From a virus, in IMG/VR virus record IMGVR_UViG_3300043331_001409, positions 1-29,026 of that record: a DNA stretch of 29,026 nt; one strand, given 5' to 3'. Shown here in pieces: positions 7,336 to 14,737 of the stretch. A program made the translations under genes and the position numbers. Position 1 is the first letter of the stretch, and every line of letters starts with the position of its first letter. The notes beneath the pieces are model-generated. The model saw nothing but the letters and a program-made list of their open reading frames with translations. It was not told the DNA's origin and searched no databases.

Positions 7336-7826
7336 GCTGCGGCCCGCAGGTGCGCCTCGCCCGCCGGGTCGATGATCCGGCGTGCTCGGCGGCCGGGTGA
7401 CGGGCATTCGGTGGAGGGATGTCGCGAGATGTTCGTCAGTGGCCCGTTCGGGCTGGTCGGAGTGGGTCGTTCGGGTTGACCATGATTCGCCAACGTAGGT
7501 ACGTCTCCCCCGTTCGTCCGGGGGACGGGCCGGCCGCGCGCTCCGAGAAGCGGACCGCCGAACAGCAACCAGTCGAAGTCGATGCCGAGGCCGTCGGCGA
7601 TCGCCCGGCAGACCTCGACCTGATCCCGTGGTCTGCGGCCTAGCTCCCAGTTCGACCACGAGTTGTAGTTGACACCGCATCGATCTGCGGCTTCTCGCTG
7701 TCCGATGTGGCCAGCGTGGTGTCGCGCAAGGATCAGTCGGGCCGAGAACGTATCGGCAGGTATGTCTCCTTTCGGCTGGGTTGTCGCAGGCGTGGCAAGT
7801 GAGTGCTCTCCGGCTTCTTTCCCCAT
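7332..7826 (-). CDS. Immunity repressor, XRE-type HTH
   Basis: 164 residues. The domain at ~25-88 ([34 protein letters not shown], then [14 protein letters not shown]) is an XRE/Cro-CI helix-turn-helix like the repressors of many actinophages. The C-terminal half (90-164) is Pro/Arg/Ser-rich and probably disordered; no LexA-like cleavage domain is visible. A promoter-like element places the transcription start at or within a base or two of ATG 7826, so the mRNA may be leaderless, and an inverted repeat lies between its -35 and -10. An AAAGGAG sequence further inside the gene is not followed by a usable start. It is coupled to the integrase gene by a 4-bp overlap. Confidence 0.88.
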   Translation of the reverse strand: MGKEAGEHSLATPATTQPKGDIPADTFSARLILARHHAGHIGQREAADRCGVNYNSWSNWELGRRPRDQVEVCRAIADGLGIDFDWLLFGGPLLGARGRPVPRTNGGDVPTLANHGQPERPTPTSPNGPLTNISRHPSTECPSPGRRARRIIDPAGEAHLRAAA

Positions 7827-7833
7827 GGGTCAG

Positions 7834-7862
7834 ATTGTGGCGGCGTGCCACACGTTAGGCAA
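7834..7862 (-). promoter_or_regulatory. Repressor promoter with embedded operator
   Basis: On the minus strand: TTGCCT (7862-7857), a 17-nt spacer, CACAAT (7839-7834), then 7 nt to ATG 7826. The palindrome TGTGGC-N5-GCCACA (7836-7852) fills the spacer and enters the -10. This suggests autorepression of a leaderless transcript. Confidence 0.6.
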
Positions 7863-7919
7863 TCCCATCGACATAAATGAGCACCGGCAGAAAAGACGGG
7901 CCACGCCCGGCTGAACTGA

Positions 7920-7948
7920 TTGCCTCTGAAGTGGTGGTATGCCACACT
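7920..7948 (+). promoter_or_regulatory. Promoter of Cro-like gene with embedded operator
   Basis: TTGCCT (7920-7925), a 17-nt spacer, CACACT (7943-7948), then 6 nt to ATG 7955. The operator-like element AGTGGT-N5-GCCACA (7930-7946) occupies exactly the same place as in the divergent repressor promoter. Confidence 0.6.
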
Positions 7949-7954
7949 CAAGCC

Positions 7955-8176
7955 ATGGCACGCAAAAGTGTGGTCAGGCAGCTCATCGAGCGCCAGATCG
8001 AGGGAGACCTTGAGGAGCGCGTCGCCGAGATGCGGCGGCTGAGCGTTCCGTGGCGGGCCGTCGCGGCGGAGGTGAGTCGGCTCGCCGGAGTCGAGGTGAG
8101 CGACGAGTCGCTCCGCCGGTGGTTCGGAACGAGCGAACGCGTGAGCGCCGGCCAGACAGTTGGCGCCCGGTCCTGA
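7955..8176 (+). CDS. Cro-like small HTH protein
   Basis: 73 residues from ATG 7955, the first codon after a promoter-like element, so the message is probably leaderless. Upstream in-frame codons from 7877 would run through the promoter and operator and are rejected. Basic N-terminus (MARKSVVRQLIERQIEGDLE) and a helix-turn-helix at ~32-57 (VPWRAVAAEVSRLAGVEVSD, ESLRRWF). Small HTH proteins of this kind, divergent from an XRE repressor, act as Cro or excision-control proteins in actinophages. It is the first gene of the rightward early region and is followed by a hairpin. Confidence 0.75.
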   Translation: MARKSVVRQLIERQIEGDLEERVAEMRRLSVPWRAVAAEVSRLAGVEVSDESLRRWFGTSERVSAGQTVGARS

Positions 8177-8184
8177 AACGAGTT

Positions 8185-8214
8185 GAGCCCCAGCCGTTGC
8201 GCCGGCCGGGGCTC
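8185..8214 (+). terminator. Hairpin after the Cro-like gene
   Basis: GAGCCCCaGCCG pairs with CGGCcGGGGCTC (one A-C mismatch) around a 6-nt loop, 9 nt after the Cro-like stop and 26 nt before the next start. It may be a leaky terminator or attenuator controlling entry into the early operon. No U-tract. Confidence 0.55.
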
Positions 8215-8240
8215 GTGACCAAGAAGTGAGGTCAAGGTCG

Positions 8241-8972
8241 ATGACAACGGTACCGCAGACCGGGGCGCACCCGGAACAACCGGACCCGGCCGAGGCGCAG
8301 CGCCTGGCCATGTTCGGCGAGATTGCGATGCTGATCGCCCCGTCGCAGGGCGGCCTGCCCGTGCCGGTCGAGATCACCATTTACGACGCCGAGCGGATGG
8401 TGGCGCTGAAGCTCGCGACCACCGGCGCGGTGGAGGCGTGGGCGGAGCGCCTCGGCCTGCCAGGGCCGGTATGGACGCGCACGGGCCGGGCGTACTCCAC
8501 GACGGTCCAGCCAGACCAGCCCGAGCTGGTGTGGGCGCGGACGGGCCGGACGTACTCGACCACGGGCCGCTCGGACGTGAGCCTCCTGGTGTGGGCGCTG
8601 TACCACCACGGGCCGGTCGACCCGGCCGAGCCGGCGCAGGCCGCGCTGCACCGGCCGTATCCGGCGTCGAGCAGGAGCAAGTGGTTCACCCCGGACGCCG
8701 CCCCGCCGCCCGCCTCGCGCACCGTCCCGGAGCTGGCCACGGCCACGTGGGAGTTCGGGTCGTGGACGGTGGAGACAGTCGTGTCGGGCATGCGCGACAC
8801 GATCTCCGCCGACCGGGACGACACGATCCACGTCTGCACGGTGCTGCGTGAGGAGCTGGCTGGGCTCGGAGCGACGGTGGACCGGCTCAGCGTGGGGTCG
8901 GGTTGGGTCGTGGCCTACGGCTGGCCGGCCGACCCGGGCACCACCGCGACCCTGCCGGCGGTGACCCCGTGA
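8241..8972 (+). CDS. Hypothetical early protein, first of the long operon
   Basis: 243 residues from ATG 8241; GTG 8226 is also in frame but is poorly spaced from any Shine-Dalgarno. Residues ~85-120 contain an imperfect internal repeat (VWTRTGRAYSTT and VWARTGRTYSTTG). A basic region follows (RPYPASSRSKWF), then a C-terminal segment with W-F-G-S-W. It ends in a tail (DPGTTATLPAVT) shared almost exactly with the next gene's product. No known domain recognised. Confidence 0.6.
   Translation: MTTVPQTGAHPEQPDPAEAQRLAMFGEIAMLIAPSQGGLPVPVEITIYDAERMVALKLATTGAVEAWAERLGLPGPVWTRTGRAYSTTVQPDQPELVWARTGRTYSTTGRSDVSLLVWALYHHGPVDPAEPAQAALHRPYPASSRSKWFTPDAAPPPASRTVPELATATWEFGSWTVETVVSGMRDTISADRDDTIHVCTVLREELAGLGATVDRLSVGSGWVVAYGWPADPGTTATLPAVTP
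8928..8966 (+). repeat. 39-bp gene-end direct repeat, copy 1
   Basis: Begins GCCGACCCGGGCACC and ends CGGCGGTGACC. It encodes the C-terminal tail of the 8241 gene. Copy 2 (9389-9427) differs at one base and ends the next gene; both lie immediately before the start codon of the following gene. Confidence 0.85.
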
Positions 8973-9433
8973 CCGGCCAGGACCCGTGGACGCAGCGGCG
9001 GCTGCGGCTGGCCGCGCAGATGCTGCTGCGCCTGGTGCAGCTGCTGGACCTGCCGCCGATGCTGTGGCAGATCAACCTGTACGGGGTGCAGGCCACCCAG
9101 ACGGCCCGGAACTGCTCGCGGCAGGAGACGCGGGCCGCGTACGCGGCGTGGCTGCGCTGGCTGGGCGAGCAGGACACCCGGGTCACGGTGCACCCGGAGC
9201 GCACCTCGGGCGGCATCGTCTACCTGTCGGCGATCGCCACGATGCGCTCACCAGACGACCTGGTGGCGGACATCGCGGTGTCGCTGCGCCTGTCCCTGAT
9301 CCTCGACAGCTGCGCCGGCTGCGGCGAGCTGCTCCCGGAGGACCACCCCGGCGGCGACGACCCGCTGTGTGCGGCCTGCACGCCGCCAGCCGACCCGGGC
9401 ACCACCGCGACCCTTCCGGCGGTGACCGAGTGA
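8969..9433 (+). CDS. Hypothetical protein with C-terminal CxxC pairs
   Basis: 154 residues from GTG 8969, overlapping the previous TGA (GTGA). The N-terminal half is helical and Leu-rich (LRLAAQMLLRLVQLLDLPPM). The C-terminal part contains CAGCGELLPEDHPGGDDPLC followed by AAC, which looks like a small zinc ribbon (C-x2-C...C-x2-C). The last 11 residues repeat the end of the preceding protein. Role unknown; probably a small early regulator or nucleic-acid-binding protein. Confidence 0.6.
   Translation: MTGQDPWTQRRLRLAAQMLLRLVQLLDLPPMLWQINLYGVQATQTARNCSRQETRAAYAAWLRWLGEQDTRVTVHPERTSGGIVYLSAIATMRSPDDLVADIAVSLRLSLILDSCAGCGELLPEDHPGGDDPLCAACTPPADPGTTATLPAVTE
9389..9427 (+). repeat. 39-bp gene-end direct repeat, copy 2
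   Basis: Second copy of the repeat at 8928-8966, with one substitution (CCCTT for CCCTG). It ends 2 nt before GTG 9430. Confidence 0.85.
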
Positions 9434-10242
9434 GCGCCCCGATCACCCCGACCGCCGACGACCGGCGCCGCGCCGCTGCGGCGCTCGAGGCGTGGCGTCA
9501 GGTCGGGTTCGGCGAGGCCCGGATCCTGAACATGCTCGGCGCCATCATCGGCCTCTTGGCCGCCGGCACCCCGGATCACGACCTGCTGCTGCGGCGCATG
9601 GTGGCGATCTGGGAGGCGTACCGGACGCACCTCGAAGACCAGGACGCGGCCCGGTCGGGTGCCGCGTCCCCGGCCGGGGCGGGCGGTGGCTCGCAGCCTG
9701 CCCCGGCACCAGACTCCCCGGTATTGACCCCCGCCGGGGATCCGGACGCCGCGGTTCGCGGCGCGGCGTCCACGGTCGGGGCGGAGATTCGCGGCTCCGC
9801 CCCGGCCACCCAGCCCGACGGGGACATGCCGCGCTGCGGCCCGGTGCCGCCGAAGCTGTACATCCACGCGATGACTCCGTCGCGGCTGCGGTTCCTCGGT
9901 GAGGTACGCCGGCGGCAGGTGTACGCGGAGGCGGGTCAGGCGTGGCACGTGGGCGGCCACAAGCGCACCAACCGGGTCGTCGAGGCGCTCGCCTCCGGCT
10001 GGGTTCGGGAGGGTGCGCTCCGCTCCCCCGGGTCGCGCTGGTACGTGATCACGGCGACCGGGCTCGACGAGATCGAGACCGCCGCGGCCGAGGCGGGCGC
10101 CGAGAAGTACGCCGACCACGGCCAGGCTGCGGCTGACGCCGAGTACCGCCGGGTGCTCGACCTCGCAGGTGGACCGCTGTCGGACGCCGAGCGCCAGATG
10201 CTCGCAACCCACCGTGCCGAGCAGGATGGAGATGCGCGATGA
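9430..10242 (+). CDS. Hypothetical protein with winged-helix domain
   Basis: 270 residues from GTG 9430 (GTGA overlap). The N-terminal helical region (~10-75: ALEAWRQVGF, LLLRRMVAIWEAYRTHLED) is followed by an Ala/Gly/Pro-rich linker (~80-140). A C-terminal domain (~148-215) reads like a winged helix: LRFLGEVRRRQVYAEAG, RTNRVVEALASGWVREGALR, SRWYVITATGLDEIE. It is probably a DNA-binding early protein. It shares a 4-bp overlap with the next gene. No specific family identified. Confidence 0.6.
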   Translation: MSAPITPTADDRRRAAAALEAWRQVGFGEARILNMLGAIIGLLAAGTPDHDLLLRRMVAIWEAYRTHLEDQDAARSGAASPAGAGGGSQPAPAPDSPVLTPAGDPDAAVRGAASTVGAEIRGSAPATQPDGDMPRCGPVPPKLYIHAMTPSRLRFLGEVRRRQVYAEAGQAWHVGGHKRTNRVVEALASGWVREGALRSPGSRWYVITATGLDEIETAAAEAGAEKYADHGQAAADAEYRRVLDLAGGPLSDAERQMLATHRAEQDGDAR

Positions 10243-11339
10243 CCTGGAGCGACAAGTTGACGGCGCGGGCCCGGGCGGTGTTCGACCGGGCGCAGTCGGA
10301 CCACGTCGACGACATCGAGTGGGTGCGGACGGCGGCGGTGGTGGCCACCGCCGGGTCGCTCGCCGCGATCGCCGACACCCTGGTCCGGATGCGGATCCGT
10401 CCGCCAGCGGTGCCTACCACCGCGCCGGAGCGGGTCGTCGACGTCGACGGCCCGGCCGCCGACGACCGGGCGGTGACATCGGCGTGCGACCCGATGGTGA
10501 CCGCCGACGGCGATGAGGTGTACATCGCCTGCCGCACCGATCGCGACGCTGACCTGATCTTCCGTGGCCGTGGACTGTGGCCCCGGCTGGCCGCGGCTGT
10601 CGCGAAGCATCGGTGCATCGGCCCGGCTGGCAGCGAACTGGTGGCCGAGAGTGACGTGGCCGAGGGCGACGTGGACGAGGTGCTGCGGCTGGTGCGCGGC
10701 CAGCTGGTCGACGCGGGTCTGGTCGAGCTGCCGGGTCAGCGTCACCCGCACGCCACCCAGCTGCTCCGCCCGGTGCCGCGGCCGGTGCCGGTCGACCATC
10801 CGCACGTCGACCTGATCGGCGGCCTGGTCCAGTACGCGGACTGGCTGGCCGACCACCCCGAGGTGGAGCTGCCGACCATGGCCCGCTGGCACGTCGTGCC
10901 GATCCACGAGCTCGACGACGCCGACGGCGACGCGGCGGTGGACCGGGTTGCCACGGCGCTGGGAGTGCAGCCGCAGCAGGACGGCCCGGTCCGCCGCGCC
11001 GTCCGCCGGTTCGCCGGTCTGCGCGTCGGGGTGTTCTTCGACGCCGACCCGTACCGTGAGGCGTCGGCCGGGCCCGCAGGCGACGCGTCGACCGTCGACC
11101 CCGCCCCGCCGGCGGCCACCCCGCCGCTGTCCGCGGTGGCCGTGGCGGGCCGCGACGGGCACCTGCACCTGTTCCTGGTCGTCGACGGCAAACGGTCGCC
11201 GTGGGCGTTGTGCGACCACCCGGTGGTGCTGACTGTGCCGCCGGCCGCCGGGTTGGACCTGGCCCTGCCGCGCTGTCCGACCTGCGCGCAGCGGGTCGAG
11301 CTGATGGCGGATGTGCTGCCCAAGGATCTGCCGTGGTGA
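10239..11339 (+). CDS. Hypothetical early protein, 366 aa
   Basis: ATG 10239 overlaps the upstream stop (ATGA). An N-terminal helix (~29-50: VRTAAVVATAGSLAAIADTL) could be amphipathic or membrane-associated. The middle contains VDEVLRLVRGQLVDAGLVEL, which may be a winged-helix half. The C-terminus has WALCDH and, about 25 residues later, CPTC, which may ligate a metal. A Pro/Ala linker lies near residue 290. The sigma-factor gene follows directly with overlapping stop and start, so co-expression is certain. Function not recognised. Confidence 0.55.
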   Translation: MTWSDKLTARARAVFDRAQSDHVDDIEWVRTAAVVATAGSLAAIADTLVRMRIRPPAVPTTAPERVVDVDGPAADDRAVTSACDPMVTADGDEVYIACRTDRDADLIFRGRGLWPRLAAAVAKHRCIGPAGSELVAESDVAEGDVDEVLRLVRGQLVDAGLVELPGQRHPHATQLLRPVPRPVPVDHPHVDLIGGLVQYADWLADHPEVELPTMARWHVVPIHELDDADGDAAVDRVATALGVQPQQDGPVRRAVRRFAGLRVGVFFDADPYREASAGPAGDASTVDPAPPAATPPLSAVAVAGRDGHLHLFLVVDGKRSPWALCDHPVVLTVPPAAGLDLALPRCPTCAQRVELMADVLPKDLPW

Positions 11340-11935
11340 CCGGGCCCGTGCCGCCTGTGCCGGCGGACCGGGTCGAGGCGTGGGCCCTGGTGGCGCGGGC
11401 GCAGGCCGGCGACCGGGACGCGTTCGGGCAGCTCTACGAGCGGTACTTCGACACCGTGTACCGCTTCGTGTGCCGCCGGGTGCGGTCGCATCGGCAGCTG
11501 GCGGAGGACCTGACCGCGGACACGTTCGTACGGGCGCTGCAGGGCATCGGCCGGGTGCGGCGCACCGCCGCGGATCCGGGGGCGTGGCTGGTGGCGGTCG
11601 CCCGCAACATCGTCGCTGACCACTACAAGTCCGCCGCGGTGCGCCGCCGGGCATCGGACTCGGAGTGCGTTGACGTCCCTGATGTCACGTCGCGGGAGCC
11701 CGGTCCGGCCGAGCTGGCCGAGCTGGCTGCCCTGCGCCAGTGCCTCGGGGTGGCGGTGGCCGCCCTGGTGCCGGGGCAGCGCCGCACGATCGAGGACCGC
11801 TTCTACCGCGGCCTGTCCGTGGAGGAGTCCGCAGCCGCCGCCCGGCTCACCGTGGGCGCGGTGAAGGCCAGCCAGGCGCGGGCCTGCCGCAACCTCGCTG
11901 ACCGCATCTCACCGTCGTGGGGGATCTCATGCTGA
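11336..11935 (+). CDS. ECF-like RNA polymerase sigma factor
   Basis: 199 residues; GTG 11336 overlaps the previous TGA. Region 2 (~28-98: AFGQLYERYFDTVYRFVCRR, LAEDLTADTFVRALQ, PGAWLVAVARNIVADHYKS) and region 4 (~143-190: LVPGQRRTIEDRFYRGLSVE, ARLTVGAVKASQARACRNLA) are both present without region 3 or 1.1, the ECF architecture. It should recruit host core RNA polymerase to specific promoters, plausibly for later phage genes or for reprogramming the host. A short membrane protein gene overlaps its end. Phage-encoded ECF-type factors are not common, so its target promoters are of interest. Confidence 0.88.
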   Translation: MTGPVPPVPADRVEAWALVARAQAGDRDAFGQLYERYFDTVYRFVCRRVRSHRQLAEDLTADTFVRALQGIGRVRRTAADPGAWLVAVARNIVADHYKSAAVRRRASDSECVDVPDVTSREPGPAELAELAALRQCLGVAVAALVPGQRRTIEDRFYRGLSVEESAAAARLTVGAVKASQARACRNLADRISPSWGISC

Positions 11936-12447
11936 CCCGCATCAAGGCCGCCGCGGACCGGTATCCGCGCGAGCTGCGCCCGGCCCTGGCGCTGGTCACC
12001 GTGGGCGCCCTGGTGGCGGCCGTGGTGGCGCTGCTCGGCTGGCCGGCGATCGCCGGCCACCTGATCTGGCTGGTGGTGCTGCTGGCGCTGTTGCTGTGTG
12101 AGTGGTGCGCCCGCCACCCGGCCCCGTGGGGTGCCGGCCTGGTGCGCGCTGTCGGTCGCGGGCTGGTGCTCGTGGCGACGTGGGCGTACCCGCCGCCCCC
12201 GAACGCGGCAGCGGCCGAGCAGCTCGCCGACGACCGCGGCCCCGGCAGCCCGGCCCCGGCCGGCGGTGGTACTCCCAGCCAGCCGGCCCGCTCGGGCCCG
12301 GCCGCCGCGGCGCTCGCACCGCGCCGCCCGGACCGGCGGCGGCAGATGCGGGCCCGGCTGGACCGCATGCTCGCCGACCCGGCGCTTCGCGACCGGGAGT
12401 TCGAGCTGATCACCCGTGGCTTCTACCCGCAGAGAGGCGGCCGATGA
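11929..12447 (+). CDS. Two/three-TM protein downstream of sigma factor
   Basis: 172 residues from ATG 11929 (GGGGG six nt upstream; a GTG at 11917 is less well placed), overlapping the sigma-factor stop by 7 bp. Hydrophobic segments lie at ~19-38 and 42-60, with a weaker one at ~70-87 (GLVRAVGRGLVLVATWAY). A Pro/Ala/Gly-rich linker follows, then a strongly basic C-terminal helix (RPDRRRQMRARLDRMLADPA) ending GFYPQRGGR. Position and topology allow an anti-sigma factor, but no ZAS/HxxxCxxC motif is visible. It could instead be a membrane tether of the replication or transcription machinery. Confidence 0.55.
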   Translation: MLTRIKAAADRYPRELRPALALVTVGALVAAVVALLGWPAIAGHLIWLVVLLALLLCEWCARHPAPWGAGLVRAVGRGLVLVATWAYPPPPNAAAAEQLADDRGPGSPAPAGGGTPSQPARSGPAAAALAPRRPDRRRQMRARLDRMLADPALRDREFELITRGFYPQRGGR

Positions 12448-13742
12448 TGCCGGCGACGAACCCGAACCTCAAGGACAACAAGTGCCCGGCGGGCCGGCCG
12501 CTGTACCGGCAGACCCCGGTGCACGAGCGCCCGGGGTTGGCCACGAAGACCGAGTTGCGGCAGCTGCACCGCCGGAACCTGGCTGCAGGCCAGGAGCCGG
12601 AGGCGTCCCTGCTGACGCGCGACGGCACGGCGAAGTGGATCTACGTCCCGCTCTACCGGATCGAGGCAGCCACCCCGATGCGGCCGATGACCGAGCGGCA
12701 GCAGGCCCGGCACGCAGCGCGCCGGACGTGCGCCCGCTGCGGCGCGACGCAGCAGGATCCGTACCCGCGGGCGGCGGCCCGCACCGAGGCGCCGACCACC
12801 GGGCGCCGGATGTGCCAGGGCTGCATCGAGGCCGAGGCGGAGGCGTCGTGGTGGGCCGACGCGAACCGCCGCCGCGGCGCCGCGGTCCAGTGGGCCCGTG
12901 AGGTGCTGCAGGACCCGACCGCGGTGATCCTGGCGCAGCAGGGCGTCCCCGCGCTCCCGGGGGTCATGTACCGGGCGGTGATGGCCGTGGAGGTGGTGTC
13001 CGGTCACAAGCTGATCGACACGACGATCATTCGGGCGCTGGATGTGCCGATCGTCGACAGCTGGCGCGAGCACCACACCGATCAGGGGCCGCCGGCCCTG
13101 CGGCCCGCCGAGGCGGAAGACCAGGTGCGGCAGCTGGTCGGCCGCCGGCTGGTCACGTTCTACCCGACAGCGGTGGCGTCCCTGGCGCACACGATGGGCT
13201 GGGACGACGGTGAGCTACCCGAACCGCCCGCTGACCCGTGGGCCGCCGCTGGGAACGTCATCGCCAGGCGGGCCGCCGACTGGTGGGCGCAGCACCCGGG
13301 CGGCATGTACGCGCACCGCCGCGGCTACCTGGACTACCCGCGGGAGATGCGACCCAGCCGGGACAACGTCGCCGACGAGGCGGCCGGGATCCGGCACCTG
13401 CTGCAGCTGCTCGCGGAGGACAACCACCGCGACGGCCCGATGCGCTGCCCGACGATGGGCGCGACCGGTCTGGACATGTGCCGGCAGGAAGTGGCCGGCG
13501 CGGGCCCATTCTGTGGACGCCACCGGGCGCTGTACCTGCCGCGGACGTGGACCAGGGTCGAGGGAGACCCGGGGGCCGTGGAGTGGGAGGCGCCCCAGCG
13601 GGCGTGCAACGGCTGCCGCGGGCACCTCGGCGACGCGACCACCGGGGAGGTGGCTGCGGGGGCGCTCGGCCAGGACCTGCCGGACGTGACCGCCGAGTGC
13701 CCACACTGCCGCAGTGAGCGGGAGGCGGGCACCGGTGGATGA
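12444..13742 (+). CDS. Hypothetical zinc-binding early protein, 432 aa
   Basis: Tandem ATGs at 12444 and 12447 overlap the upstream stop. Several Cys clusters are seen: CARCGA with CQGC (~92-125), CPTMG..C..C near 335-355, and CNGCRG with CPHC near the C-terminus. This suggests two or three zinc sites. Between them is a helical region with EAEASWWADANRRRGAAVQW and, later, RHLLQLLAEDN. There is no nuclease, helicase or polymerase signature. It is the largest protein of the early operon and probably binds nucleic acid (inference). Confidence 0.6.
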   Translation: MMPATNPNLKDNKCPAGRPLYRQTPVHERPGLATKTELRQLHRRNLAAGQEPEASLLTRDGTAKWIYVPLYRIEAATPMRPMTERQQARHAARRTCARCGATQQDPYPRAAARTEAPTTGRRMCQGCIEAEAEASWWADANRRRGAAVQWAREVLQDPTAVILAQQGVPALPGVMYRAVMAVEVVSGHKLIDTTIIRALDVPIVDSWREHHTDQGPPALRPAEAEDQVRQLVGRRLVTFYPTAVASLAHTMGWDDGELPEPPADPWAAAGNVIARRAADWWAQHPGGMYAHRRGYLDYPREMRPSRDNVADEAAGIRHLLQLLAEDNHRDGPMRCPTMGATGLDMCRQEVAGAGPFCGRHRALYLPRTWTRVEGDPGAVEWEAPQRACNGCRGHLGDATTGEVAAGALGQDLPDVTAECPHCRSEREAGTGG

Positions 13743-13941
13743 GCGGGTGCCGGTGTCGTGCTCGGAGTGCGGGCGCCCGCTGCGGCGGTTGGAGAGCCGC
13801 CGCCGCGGGCGCGGTGACGAGTGCGAGCGGAAGCGAACCGGGCATCGCCCGCCCCGCCCGCGTACCCGCCGGGTGGTCCAGACCGGCCCGGCCCTACCCG
13901 GCATGGACGACGGGCAGGACCAGGAGGTGATCGAGCCGTGA
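13735..13941 (+). CDS. Small zinc-ribbon-like basic protein
   Basis: 68 residues from GTG 13735, overlapping the previous stop by 8 bp. VSCSECGRPLRRLESRRRGR then GDECERKR gives a C-x2-C...C half ribbon with a very basic middle; the tail is acidic (GMDDGQDQEVIEP). I recall similar short 'CxxCGRPL' proteins (DUF6011-type) in actinophages and actinobacterial elements. Probably binds nucleic acid or partner proteins; function unknown. Confidence 0.6.
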   Translation: MDERVPVSCSECGRPLRRLESRRRGRGDECERKRTGHRPPRPRTRRVVQTGPALPGMDDGQDQEVIEP

Positions 13942-14507
13942 GCGGGCAGATCCAGCGGGCACTGCTGGCCCAGCTCAAGGCGGCGGTCGTCGTCGCGCAG
14001 GAGGTCGTCGGCGCCCAGCTCGTCAAGCCGGACACGGACATCGCCGAGTGGGCGGCCGGGGTGATTGCCTGCCCCGACCCGTACCGGGTCGGCATGGCGC
14101 TGGCCACCGCGGACCCGTCGCACCTGGCCCGGGAGTTCGGGTGCGGGACGCTCGGCTACGGCCTCGCGTGGGCCGTCGACGCCGATGGTGTGCGCGTCTT
14201 CTGGGACGCTCCGCAGTCCCGCCGGCGGCAGATCTGGGCGCCGTGGGAGCGGGTGTGGGCGCAGCTCACCCACGCGTCGACCGAGGCGTGCGGGCAGCTG
14301 GCCGACGCGATGGACGCCCGGTGCGTGTACCTGCGCGACTGGGCGCCCCGGTCGGGCCCGGCGTGGGAGGCGGTCAGCGCGCGGCTGCAGGTGTCGGTGG
14401 CAGCCGTGTGGGAGTCGTGCCGTCCGGACCAACGGCGGCCTACGCCGGCCGAGCGGCGCGCACCGGTGCAGTCGAGCCTGCTCGACCTGATCGGCGCGGC
14501 ATCGTGA
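13938..14507 (+). CDS. Hypothetical early protein, 189 aa
   Basis: GTG 13938 (GTGA overlap) with AGGAGG about 8-13 nt upstream. Largely helical with conserved-looking aromatic patches (REFGCGTLGYGLAWAVDADG, WAPWERVWAQL, VAAVWESC). No cysteine clusters, transmembrane segments or known motifs. It lies between two small putative zinc proteins in the early operon. Family not recognised. Confidence 0.55.
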   Translation: MSGQIQRALLAQLKAAVVVAQEVVGAQLVKPDTDIAEWAAGVIACPDPYRVGMALATADPSHLAREFGCGTLGYGLAWAVDADGVRVFWDAPQSRRRQIWAPWERVWAQLTHASTEACGQLADAMDARCVYLRDWAPRSGPAWEAVSARLQVSVAAVWESCRPDQRRPTPAERRAPVQSSLLDLIGAAS

Positions 14508-14737
14508 CCGGCCAGGCGGCACCCCGGGGGAAACACGACCTGGATCCGGATCCGGAGCTGCGCGAGGACTTCAGCGGCCGGAAAGTGTGCCGGGCCTGCG
14601 GCCTGATGGGCAAGCCGGGCGACGCGCGTCACCGGATGCGGCCGGCGCCGCGGCCCCGGGTGCCGGCCGGGCCGCCGCCGACACCGGACGCGGCCCGGGA
14701 GCTGGACGCCCGGATCCTCGGTGAGCGCGATGGGTAG
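14504..14737 (+). CDS. Small hypothetical protein with CxxC
   Basis: 77 residues from GTG 14504 (GTGA overlap). KVCRACGLMGKPGDARHRM contains one CxxC plus a histidine, followed by a Pro-rich segment (PAPRPRVPAGPPP) and a short helix. It overlaps the methyltransferase start by 8 bp, so the two are co-translated and may be functionally linked. Function unknown. Confidence 0.5.
   Translation: MTGQAAPRGKHDLDPDPELREDFSGRKVCRACGLMGKPGDARHRMRPAPRPRVPAGPPPTPDAARELDARILGERDG

Noticed and set aside
6496-7851. A 451-residue integrase with a long N-terminal extension
   Set aside because: The extra N-terminal part is low-complexity, runs through the repressor gene in another frame, and the ATGA overlap at 7332-7335 gives a natural start.
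7877-7954. Upstream extension of the Cro-like gene to 7877
   Set aside because: It would run through the promoter and operator at 7920-7948 and has no ribosome site; ATG 7955 fits the promoter spacing.
7955-8176. Toxin-antitoxin pair at the small HTH gene
   Set aside because: There is no second small overlapping gene; the divergent repressor and paired operators fit a Cro/repressor switch better.
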